DNA of 20,798 nt from CAYLJJ01 sp964384025 (GTDB lineage: Bacteria; Myxococcota_A; Bradymonadia; UBA7976; UBA1532), in contig CAYLJJ010000101.1 in assembly GCA_964384025.1 (NCBI GenBank), forward strand, positions 1 through 20,798. The letters run 5' to 3'. Below, in pieces: positions 1 to 7,750 of the stretch. The stretch's first letter is position 1. Every line of letters starts with the position of its first letter. The notes beneath the pieces are model-generated. The model did not search any database and was not told the origin of the DNA. It saw only the letters and a list, made by a program, of their open reading frames with translations. Both the position numbers and the translations under genes were made by a program.

Positions 1-177
1 TGCTGCTTGCTCACTACCACCAGGTTGCTCACCGGCGGGTCCATCAGCAGCCTTCTTACCAGCAGGACCACCTCCAGCTTGTTCACCACCACCAGATTGC
101 TCTCCAGCGGGACCACCGGCAGTTTGATCACCACCAGCTGCTTGCTCTCCAGCAGGACTACTTGCAGCTTGTTCACC
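1..177 (-). repeat. Imperfect Gly/Gln-rich repeats at the edge-proximal end of the giant protein
   Basis: Reading the minus strand, units such as GEQAAGGDQTAGGPA, GEQSGGGEQAGGGPA and shorter GKKAADGPA and GEQPGGSEQAA follow one another. They are 9 or 15 residues long and share GEQ and GPA ends. The array reaches the window edge, so its full length is unknown. Confidence 0.7.
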
Positions 178-3100
178 TTTACCAGATACATCAGCCTCTT
201 CAGCACTGGCAGGTGTCTCGTCCTGTTTGCCTACATTGGCCTGCTGTTGCTGAGAACCATCCTCCTTCGCTTTAGTCTCAGGTTTGTCACTTTGGGTTTC
301 TTCATCTGGAGACGTTTCGTCAGAACTCTGCTGAGTCTCAGCAGGGCTCTGATCTCTCTTGGATCCCTCGGCCTGCTGCTTCTCGTCAGCGCCTGGCTTC
401 TTCTTGTCAGCTTGTTTCTTAGCATCGGTGCTTGGCTTCTCGATCTTACCAGTCCGCTCCGCATCATCGCTGTCTGACTTCTTCTTGTCTGCCTGCTCTT
501 TACCACCAACATCCGGTTTCTTGATCTCAGCTGACTGATCCTCACCATCAGCCTCTGGCTTGCCAAGTTTAGGGGATTTCTCAGAGTCCTCAGCGGGAGC
601 TTCTTCTGCAGGAGACCTCTCCCCTGCGTCCTCTTCTTCAGCGGGAGGCTCCTCCTCAGCGGGAATATCCTCAGCGGGAGGCTCCTCCTCAGCGGGAGTA
701 TCCTCAGCAGGAGGCTCCTCCTCAGCGGGAGTATCCTCAGCAGGAGGCTCCTCCTCAGCGGGAGTATCCTCAGCGGGAGGCTCCTCCTCAGCAGGAGCAT
801 CCTCAGCGGGAGGCTCCTCCTCAGCAGGGGGCTCTTCAGCAGCTTCTGGATTCCGAGCAGCCTTGGCCTCTTCCATCCCCTTCTTGGCGGTCTCTCCGGC
901 CTCTTTAACCGCGTCCTTAGCCTTCGCTAAACCAGCCTCCATCTCACCCGAAGCGGCTTCGATAACCTCACCCATCTGTTGGCCAGCATCGGCCATCTTC
1001 TGAGCTTCTTCCTGAGCCGCCGCAGTGACCTCATCCTTAACTGCTCCCGCCTTGGCCTGGGTAGCCTCGAGGTTCTCCTTAGCTGAAGCCGCTGCCGCGC
1101 CTAACTTGTTCCCTGCTGCCTTGGCCTCCTCTAAGCTGGCCTCAAAGGAGGCCTTCAGTCCAGAAGCGGTGTCTTTGATCGCTGATGCATTTACAGCAGC
1201 CTGAGCGCTGGCCTTGATGGCGTTCATGCCGCTTTGTAGGCTGGACTCTGCCGCTTCTTTGGCCTTCTCCATCCCCTCTTGCATCTGGCCCTCTAGGAAC
1301 TTTCTTTGCTCCTGGACCTGACCCTGAAGATCTCTCACGGTCTCGGTGATCTCACCCTGTAACTCAGAGACCTTTCCCCGTGCCTCCTCCAGACCTTCAC
1401 TCACCTTATCACGGACCTGATCGACCAGCTGACGAGCCTCTTTCTCCACCCGAGAGACCACTGAACGCTTGATATGCTCAAAGGCCGTTTTAGTGACAGG
1501 ATTGGATTCAATAAAAGCTTGGAGACGTTCAAGGGTTTCTATGAACTCAGGCTTCTCAATATCGGGGTAGCCCTCAAGACGTGCCTCGAGCCATTTTTCA
1601 ATCGCCGCCTGAAGTTTGGGCGCTAGCTCCTGGATCAACTCCTCAACCACCGCCATGGGATCGTTAGAGGGATCCATCATCCGCTCCAAGATCTTGATGA
1701 TCCCCCTGACCTCATTGCTGTGTTGGTTGTAGAGCTCCAAAGCCTCGGAGATCTTACCACTGTGTGCGTCGATGACCTGCTCTATGAGCTGCTCAGCTTG
1801 ACCCTTGACCTCTTGAATGATCCGATCTCGCAGCTCCTCATAGCGCGCTTGAAGCGCCTCTTCGCTGAGGTTCTCAGCTATAAGTTGACGAGTTTCAGTT
1901 TCAACCTGAAGGATCAGCGCCTCAATTTCCTTACGCTTCTCTTCATAAGCCTCTAGGGCCTCTGGTCCCAGCTTATTGGCGATGGCATAAACCTGTTTGA
2001 GGATGTCGTTGAGATACTCTTCTGTGATCTTCTGGAGCGCGGCTGCTGCGTCCATATCTGCGAGAGTCTCGACCATCTCCATCATGTTCAGGAGAAATTC
2101 TTTGACTTCAAGGGCCTTCTGTACCAAAGGAGCGATTTTATTGTGGTACCGGCGTTCAAATCTCTGAACAAGTCGATTGACTCGCTTGAGGATCTCCTCA
2201 ATCGCTTTCTTTTTATACTCATTGATGATCATAAGACCGAGGGCCTTACCGCGCTCCAGCTCCTCCTCGATCAGATCTTCCATGTTGTCAGCGAAGTCCA
2301 TGACCGCATCTTGAGCTTCTTCGATGAGGTCCTCCACGGCATCACGGCTCTCGGTATAGACCGTTACAAAGCGACCCTGTGCATTGGTCGCCGTGTCTAC
2401 AGCCAAAGTTCGGATGCCATCGATGAGGTTGACTACATCGCTTCGAATCGCATCAACCGTGTCCGTAAAGCGATTCTTGGTATCTTCAATGAGCTTCTCT
2501 GCAGAACTCGTAGCTTTCTCAAAGAAGGCTTTACCATCTGTCTCGATCTTCGAGATGACTCCTGTGACCGAATCCTTACAGAGATTGACGAAATCCTTCC
2601 CTTTGCCGTTGATCAGCTCATTGATCTCATCACCGATCTTCTTGAATTCGGTGGCAAAGGAGGCAGCATTAGAGGCGATGCCCATGAGGATGCTGGGAGC
2701 TTTCATCACCAACATGGCGATGATCTTGACTTTGGTAGCTTTAGCCTGGGTCTCAAGAAGCTTGAGTTTCATCTTGATCTTAGGAGCGTAGGCATCAACC
2801 TGGGCCTGAAACTCCTTGACCAACTTCTCCGACTGTTGCTGCATGGAGGTCTCGATCTTGGCGACCGCTTCCTCCCCCTTCTTGCGAATCTCTGGGACGA
2901 CAGAGGTGTCCTCTGAGTAGTCGTTATCGACAAACTCCTTCTCTGCGTCTGCGTAAGCGTCTTCGCCCATCACCTTGAGTTCACGGGCCTGCTTCTCCGC
3001 CTCACCCTTGAGCTCATCCTTGGTCTTCTCGATCGAGCGGTTGAGCTTCTCGCCCATACCCTCTACTGCTCGATCGATGCTGTTTCGTGCCGCTGTAAAG

Positions 3101-4215
3101 CCCCCCTCGATACTCTCATGGGAGGATGCAAGGACATCGTTGGCTGTATTTCTTACGCTGTCCAAGGTCTGTTGAGCAAACTCCCTGACCTTGTCCAAGA
3201 TCCGGCCTACAGCACCCAAGATGACATCTCGAGCGCTCTTGATAAGATCCAAGCCTTCCGCGACTAGATTATCGATCGTATCACAGATCAGATCGAGGCT
3301 ATCTTCTAAGAACTTACGAAGATCTGTCAGCAGTGCTTCCGCGATGGCAGCAGCCTGCTCCATAGTTTGATCAAGGGCATCATCGATCTTAGTGATGATC
3401 CCCTTGGCGGTTTCTGCGATCCGCCCAGGGACCTGCTCTATGGCGCCAAAAAACTCCTCAAAAGTTTTATTGACAGCCTCTGTAGCGCTTTCCTTGATCT
3501 GTTCAACCGTGTTCTTCATCTTGACGATGGTACGGCCCAGAGCTTCGGTGGCGTTTTTTCTGACCTCCTCTGTAACATGGTCCAGCTCGCCAACAATCTC
3601 ATCATGTCCAGGCTTGCCTTCATACATCTGAGTGAAGCGCTTTTTGACCTGCTCCATCACACGATCAAGCTGCTTGGGGATCTCCGCTTCGACTTTATCG
3701 ACGAGGGTATTCATCCCCCCCATGATGTTCTCGGCTTGACCAATAACAGTATCTTTGATTCCTTCTACCTGTCCTCGGATCGCTGAAATCTGGTCTTCGG
3801 CCTGTTTGTTAATAGAATCTACCTGAGATTTAACTTGTTCAATCAGAGGATCTTTAATTTCATGGACTTTATCTTTAATCTGAGTAGGGAGGCCCTGGAC
3901 AGATTCAAAGACAGCACGCGTTGCTGTCTTTCCAGCGAGACGAAGCTCGGGAGCAATGGCCCGAAGTGCCATCTCAGCCATCGTGATCGCCTCTTCTACG
4001 ACCTCGGTGACCTTGTCCTTTGCCTTATACGCCTTGTCCATAAAGCCGTTGAGCTTGTCCTGCGCCTGATCGATCATCCCATTGGTTTTGGTTTCAATTT
4101 CAGTGATGATCTTCAGGGCGTTGGCATGGGCTAAGTCCAACTCAGCCGTCGCCTTCCTCCCCATCTGTGCTGGAATACTCTCGGTGGTCTGAGTCTGCTG
4201 GGTCTCTTCAGGCAT
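1..4215 (-). CDS. Giant coiled-coil protein of unknown function, C-terminus off the window
   Basis: The frame is open from ATG 4213-4215 to the left edge, giving at least 1405 codons with no stop. The start is firm: an in-frame TGA lies six codons upstream and a TGGAG ribosome site sits 7 bases before the ATG. I do not recognise a family. There is no signal peptide and almost no cysteine. Residues 1 to about 1115 are rich in Glu, Lys, Ala, Gln, Val and Ile in heptad-like helical runs (beginning MPEETQQTQTTES), as in long coiled coils or apolipoprotein/LEA-like amphipathic helices. A mildly hydrophobic stretch lies near residues 490-515. From about residue 1118 the chain becomes low-complexity: six 11-residue PAEEEPPAEDT units, then a charged Lys/Asp/Gln segment, then Gly/Gln-rich GEQ-x-GG-x-PAG units. 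More domains may follow beyond the edge. It could be a structural filament, a surface scaffold or injection-system cargo, but none of these is shown. Confidence 0.85.
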   Translation of the reverse strand, partial: MPEETQQTQTTESIPAQMGRKATAELDLAHANALKIITEIETKTNGMIDQAQDKLNGFMDKAYKAKDKVTEVVEEAITMAEMALRAIAPELRLAGKTATRAVFESVQGLPTQIKDKVHEIKDPLIEQVKSQVDSINKQAEDQISAIRGQVEGIKDTVIGQAENIMGGMNTLVDKVEAEIPKQLDRVMEQVKKRFTQMYEGKPGHDEIVGELDHVTEEVRKNATEALGRTIVKMKNTVEQIKESATEAVNKTFEEFFGAIEQVPGRIAETAKGIITKIDDALDQTMEQAAAIAEALLTDLRKFLEDSLDLICDTIDNLVAEGLDLIKSARDVILGAVGRILDKVREFAQQTLDSVRNTANDVLASSHESIEGGFTAARNSIDRAVEGMGEKLNRSIEKTKDELKGEAEKQARELKVMGEDAYADAEKEFVDNDYSEDTSVVPEIRKKGEEAVAKIETSMQQQSEKLVKEFQAQVDAYAPKIKMKLKLLETQAKATKVKIIAMLVMKAPSILMGIASNAASFATEFKKIGDEINELINGKGKDFVNLCKDSVTGVISKIETDGKAFFEKATSSAEKLIEDTKNRFTDTVDAIRSDVVNLIDGIRTLAVDTATNAQGRFVTVYTESRDAVEDLIEEAQDAVMDFADNMEDLIEEELERGKALGLMIINEYKKKAIEEILKRVNRLVQRFERRYHNKIAPLVQKALEVKEFLLNMMEMVETLADMDAAAALQKITEEYLNDILKQVYAIANKLGPEALEAYEEKRKEIEALILQVETETRQLIAENLSEEALQARYEELRDRIIQEVKGQAEQLIEQVIDAHSGKISEALELYNQHSNEVRGIIKILERMMDPSNDPMAVVEELIQELAPKLQAAIEKWLEARLEGYPDIEKPEFIETLERLQAFIESNPVTKTAFEHIKRSVVSRVEKEARQLVDQVRDKVSEGLEEARGKVSELQGEITETVRDLQGQVQEQRKFLEGQMQEGMEKAKEAAESSLQSGMNAIKASAQAAVNASAIKDTASGLKASFEASLEEAKAAGNKLGAAAASAKENLEATQAKAGAVKDEVTAAAQEEAQKMADAGQQMGEVIEAASGEMEAGLAKAKDAVKEAGETAKKGMEEAKAARNPEAAEEPPAEEEPPAEDAPAEEEPPAEDTPAEEEPPAEDTPAEEEPPAEDTPAEEEPPAEDIPAEEEPPAEEEDAGERSPAEEAPAEDSEKSPKLGKPEADGEDQSAEIKKPDVGGKEQADKKKSDSDDAERTGKIEKPSTDAKKQADKKKPGADEKQQAEGSKRDQSPAETQQSSDETSPDEETQSDKPETKAKEDGSQQQQANVGKQDETPASAEEADVSGKGEQAASSPAGEQAAGGDQTAGGPAGEQSGGGEQAGGGPAGKKAADGPAGEQPGGSEQAA
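644..841 (-). repeat. Six tandem 33-bp repeats coding PAEEEPPAEDT units
   Basis: Six head-to-tail 33-bp units start at 644, 677, 710, 743, 776 and 809. The plus strand of each begins GGAGGCTCCTCCTCAGCGGG. The middle four are nearly identical; the outer ones (AATATCC at the left, GGGGCTCTTC at the right) have diverged. The period is a multiple of three, so copy-number change would lengthen or shorten the Pro/Glu/Ala linker of the giant coiled-coil protein without breaking its frame. Confidence 0.9.
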
Positions 4216-4493
4216 TTCCCCACTCCAATTTCATTTTGGATTGAATTTAAAACGCTCTCTATTCTCTTGCGCTCCCCACCAGTGAGGAGAGCCCAGACAT
4301 TTGGCATCCTACCTGAACTCAGCCAAGAATGGAGTGCGCTTTCTCCCCCTTTTTCCAGCTTTCTTTCCATGTTCAGGGGGTTCCGTCGCTTTTGAGAGTC
4401 ACAGAGAGTGCCCAAAAAAGAGAGAGGTCTAAGCCCAGGAAGCGACAGAAACCTTCTTCGAGTCGGTTTCTTTTTTGGAGCCTTAAGGAGCGC
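4216..4493. other. Intergenic stretch between the subtilase and the giant coiled-coil gene
   Basis: This 278-bp gap separates two minus-strand genes. It holds the ribosome site of the downstream gene and an AT-rich patch at 4228-4252 (minus strand GTTTTAAATTC) that could be part of its promoter, although no clear -35/-10 pair is visible. A perfect 7-bp inverted repeat lies at 4447-4471. A short minus-strand frame from 4415 overlaps the real gene and has no family features, so I do not call it. Confidence 0.6.
4447..4476 (+). terminator. Hairpin with T-run on the plus strand, orientation at odds with its neighbours
   Basis: AGAAACC (4447-4453) and GGTTTCT (4465-4471) form a perfect 7-bp stem with an 11-nt loop, and the T-run 4471-4476 follows on the plus strand. 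That is terminator-like for plus-strand transcription, but the genes on both sides are on the minus strand. It begins about 22 bases past the subtilase stop and might end an antisense transcript, or act simply as a 3' stem for the subtilase mRNA. Confidence 0.3.
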
Positions 4494-7400
4494 TCAGCTC
4501 CTCCCTCTCAACCTCCGCCCCAGGATGAGGAGAGGAAAGGTCAAGAGGAGCCAGGAAGCGGGAGTAGGGGGACCCTGTTGACAGCCACCCTCATCACTCC
4601 CATCGCTCTCTTGAGGCTCTCCCTCTAATACCTCCAAGCCTGCATCCTCAGGTCCAGCTCCCTGGCATTCCGAGCTCTCCACAGGTCTCCTGCCGCTGTG
4701 AGAGCGAGAGGGCTTGCAAACCATACAGGGATCATCAGATTTCTCCTCCGCGAAAAAACAGCGCCCCTGGATGCGACAGGTGTCGGGTTTGAGGATACAG
4801 CTGCGAGTGTTGATTTCACAGCTCTGGATACATTCCCCCTCACAAGGGGGTGTGCCTGCTCGACAGAGGCCGTCGATCACTTCCTCCAGGCCATTACAGT
4901 AGTTGCCGTCATCACAGAGCCCCTCTGGGCGTGGACTCCAAGCCAGAGGATCGCTCTCTGGATCGCAGTAGAAGTTAAGATCCTCTGGATTGATCTCTTC
5001 AGGGAAAAAACAAGCTGCGTCGATAAGACAGCGCTCCTCAAGCAAGATCTGGCAAGCATCAAGCCTCTCATCACAGGTCTTGGTGCACTCAAGGCCATCA
5101 TCATCACAGGGGGGAGCACCTGGAACGCACTCCCCCGCCTCACAGCGCTCCTCCCCATCACAGAACTCATCATCCACGCAGCGCCCCTCTGGGTTGTCAG
5201 ACCAGCCCTCTCTCCTCTCGGAGGGGATACAACGCTGGCAGGGGTTCTCAGGGTTGCTTTCTCCTGCTTCATAGCAACTCCCATCAATAAGGCAAAAGCC
5301 TGGGAGGAGGCTGATCTCACAAGCCCGACGCTCCTCATCGCAATCCTGAGTGCAGCTGAGCTGATCACTGGGACAGGGTGCCTGGACCGAGATACAGAGC
5401 GCACCATCGCAGCGCTCGTTGCCGTTACAGTAGAGTTCATCTCCACAGATCGAATCGCCGCAGATCTTCAGCTCCAACTCGTACTCTCCCGCTTCAAGGA
5501 CATAGCCTCCCAAGACAAGATGGTAGATCCCAGGCTCTAGATCAGCCCTGAGCCGAGCCGCTCTCCCTCCATCATCATCATTACAAGCCAGCTCCTCCCC
5601 TCCACATTGAGCGCCCTGAAGAGAGAGGATGGTGTCATAGCCACTGCTCTTGACCGCGATCGAAGCGGCCTCAGGCAGCTCCAGACGATAGACTACATCC
5701 CGAGAGGGCCAGCCTTCACAGCCTGGGCTCTCAAAATGGTCTCTACAGAGCGTCGTGTCCCCGGAATACTCCGCCTGGGCGAGGTACTCCATCTCTCCTG
5801 GATCGCTACAGCTGTCCATCGGGCAAGCACCCTCATCAAGCCGACACTCTCCATTAAGACAGAGAGCCTCTCCTGAACATTCTCCACAGAGACCACCACA
5901 TCCATCATCTCCACAACTACGACCCTCACAGTTTGGATGACAACCTGACTCAGTCAGAAAGATCGCAGCAAAGATCAGATGCCCACGACCTGCACCCTGT
6001 ACATCACTGACGCGAAGCCGCCAAGTCCCCGCAGCGCTCCGTTGAGCGAGGCTCGCGAAGACCCCAGGGAGCATATCTCTACCGATGGTGGTGTTGAGGT
6101 TGGGTTGGTTAAGCATCAACTGAAACTCCACGCTCTCTCCATCTGGGCTTTGAAGGCTAAAGCGTAGATCAGCGATGTTGGGGTGGTTGATCTTAAGATT
6201 AAGATAGGGGGCACGAGCCCCCTCATTCTCGTTCTCTACGCTTAACTCAAGGCCCTCAGGAGCCCGCCCAATGCGGTTCTCTTCTGTAGCGCTCAGCCAA
6301 ACTCCAAAGCTAAATCCATAATCGTAGTTGAGGTATTGATCCAGATGAAGCTCCATACGGGAGTAGATCGAGCCCTGATTGAAGATAGCCTGGCTTTGCA
6401 ACTCCAGCTCTTGCTCGACCCAAAAGCTATGTCGCTCAAAGATGTTCTGGAGGAGAGCGATGGCACCGCTGACGTGGGGAGCAGCCATAGAGGTTCCTGA
6501 GAAGTCATCTTGGCCTCCTGCATCGATGTGAACCCCAGGGGCCACTAAACTGAGCATGCCGTTGAGGTTAGAGAAGCAGGCCATCTCCCCAGGGATAGGA
6601 AAGTATTGCTCACAGGAGTCGCTACCAAAGGGGGCCAAATCGGAGTCAAAGTGTGCTCCCACGGAGATCGCAGCAGAGACACAGGCGGGGCTATTCAAAC
6701 TGCCCCAGCGATGATCATTGCCGGAAGAGACCACCACGCTGATTCCCTCTAACCAAGTCTCTTGCATGGCGCGCGCTTCAGGGATCTCATCACAGGCAGA
6801 GGTTTCCATACGCGGGTGCCCTAAGGACATGTTGACAGCGACGATGGGCATCTGCTCCTTAAGGCTGATGACACGATCCAGGGCTCGGATGGTGTACTCA
6901 GCGTTGGTGGCGATCTCTTGAGGATCCTCCTCCTCAGGATCATCAACAAAGATATTCATGGAGAGGAGACCTGCGTTGGGAGCCATCCCCAAGATGATGC
7001 CCCCCACGTTGCTGCCATGTGAGGAATCGATCCCCGCTTCTCCGAAATCCTCGGCATAGACCACCGCACAGCCTGGAGCCCCTGCTTCAGGACAATCTCC
7101 AAAGGCTCCATTAGCAATCTCGATAGGAGAGTCCAAGACCGCGACAAGCTGTCCCTCTCCCGTGAACTCTCGCTCATGAAAATCACCCGCCCCGCAATAG
7201 CTCACCGCTGAGGCTGAGTCCAGATAGCGAACTGGGTTGGTGTGAATCTTCTCGATGAGAGAGTGTTTGAGCAAAGCAGGCAAGGCTTCGGGAGGGACCT
7301 CCAGGCTCAACATAGGGATATTTCTGAAGCGATATCGGAGCCGCAGCTTCTGCCCTTTGAGATCGTTTAGGAGGCGCTCTTGAGCTTGGGCAATCAGCGT

Positions 7401-7601
7401 TCTTCGCGCTCCTTTCTCACCTTTACCCCAATCACAGCTCCCCTGAGCACAGGAGGAGATATATGTTGGAGTGAGAGGTTCTTTGAGGCTGAGGAGCAGG
7501 ACTTGAGTAAGTCCTTGCTCGCTTCGCTGCAGGGCCAAAGGCTCGACCCATGAGAGGGCCAAGCTTGGGATCAGGAGAAGCAGAATAGGAAATTTGGACA
7601 T
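4494..7601 (-). CDS. Secreted subtilisin-like (S8) protease with P-domain, PPC-like domain, Cys-rich modules and MYXO-CTERM-like tail
   Basis: This 1035-residue protein probably starts at ATG 7599-7601, with GGAG 9 bases upstream; the next residues (SKFPILLLLIPSLALS) form a signal peptide. Residues 30-130 resemble an I9 propeptide. The catalytic domain has Asp157 (VAVLDSP), His195 (SHGSNVGG), oxyanion Asn295 (SSGND) and Ser371 (GTSMAAPHVSG), so it should be active, although the Asp and His motifs depart from the usual DTG and HGTHVAG. A proprotein-convertase P-like domain follows at about 455-550, a short Cys-rich link, and a PPC-like beta domain at about 600-713. Cys-rich CNG-x-E-x-C repeats occupy about 714-985. 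The last 33 residues read Gly-Cys1007, a hydrophobic helix containing ASWLLLTFPLLILG, then RRLRGRS. This matches MYXO-CTERM sorting tails, so I infer export and attachment to the cell surface. Confidence 0.93.
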   Translation of the reverse strand: MSKFPILLLLIPSLALSWVEPLALQRSEQGLTQVLLLSLKEPLTPTYISSCAQGSCDWGKGEKGARRTLIAQAQERLLNDLKGQKLRLRYRFRNIPMLSLEVPPEALPALLKHSLIEKIHTNPVRYLDSASAVSYCGAGDFHEREFTGEGQLVAVLDSPIEIANGAFGDCPEAGAPGCAVVYAEDFGEAGIDSSHGSNVGGIILGMAPNAGLLSMNIFVDDPEEEDPQEIATNAEYTIRALDRVISLKEQMPIVAVNMSLGHPRMETSACDEIPEARAMQETWLEGISVVVSSGNDHRWGSLNSPACVSAAISVGAHFDSDLAPFGSDSCEQYFPIPGEMACFSNLNGMLSLVAPGVHIDAGGQDDFSGTSMAAPHVSGAIALLQNIFERHSFWVEQELELQSQAIFNQGSIYSRMELHLDQYLNYDYGFSFGVWLSATEENRIGRAPEGLELSVENENEGARAPYLNLKINHPNIADLRFSLQSPDGESVEFQLMLNQPNLNTTIGRDMLPGVFASLAQRSAAGTWRLRVSDVQGAGRGHLIFAAIFLTESGCHPNCEGRSCGDDGCGGLCGECSGEALCLNGECRLDEGACPMDSCSDPGEMEYLAQAEYSGDTTLCRDHFESPGCEGWPSRDVVYRLELPEAASIAVKSSGYDTILSLQGAQCGGEELACNDDDGGRAARLRADLEPGIYHLVLGGYVLEAGEYELELKICGDSICGDELYCNGNERCDGALCISVQAPCPSDQLSCTQDCDEERRACEISLLPGFCLIDGSCYEAGESNPENPCQRCIPSERREGWSDNPEGRCVDDEFCDGEERCEAGECVPGAPPCDDDGLECTKTCDERLDACQILLEERCLIDAACFFPEEINPEDLNFYCDPESDPLAWSPRPEGLCDDGNYCNGLEEVIDGLCRAGTPPCEGECIQSCEINTRSCILKPDTCRIQGRCFFAEEKSDDPCMVCKPSRSHSGRRPVESSECQGAGPEDAGLEVLEGEPQESDGSDEGGCQQGPPTPASWLLLTFPLLILGRRLRGRS

Positions 7602-7696
7602 TCGGATATGCTCCAGGGCCAAACAGATCTTCAGTGAAATTGGGTCTCACATATGGATCAACTGTGCAAGCAGAGTGGTTCAGATTGAGGAGACGA

Positions 7697-7726
7697 TTGA
7701 CAGCTCTTTAGGCTCCTCGATACCAA
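7697..7726 (+). promoter_or_regulatory. Candidate sigma-70-like promoter for the repeat lipoprotein
   Basis: A perfect TTGACA (7697-7702) lies in the 149-bp divergent gap. An 18-base spacer leads to TACCAA (7721-7726), which matches the -10 consensus at only three positions. The start codon is 24 bases further on. The -35 element is convincing and the -10 is poor. Confidence 0.3.
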
Positions 7727-7750
7727 GAGAAAGATCTCAAGGAGAAGCTC

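Noticed and set aside
231..1003. Repeat-bearing open frames in other phases (231-800 minus, 560-1003 plus)
   Set aside because: They are low-complexity shadows (RRSLPL or SSAGG repeats) produced by the 33-bp array of the real minus-strand frame.
2143..2916. A 257-codon open frame on the plus strand opposite the giant coiled-coil gene, with others at 3367-3786 and 3835-4134
   Set aside because: They lie antisense to a continuous long frame, have no ribosome sites or domain signatures, and reflect the biased codon composition of the helical protein.
4698..5540. A 280-codon plus-strand frame opposite the subtilase Cys-rich region
   Set aside because: The minus-strand frame has a signal peptide, catalytic triad and ordered domains; the plus frame has none of these.
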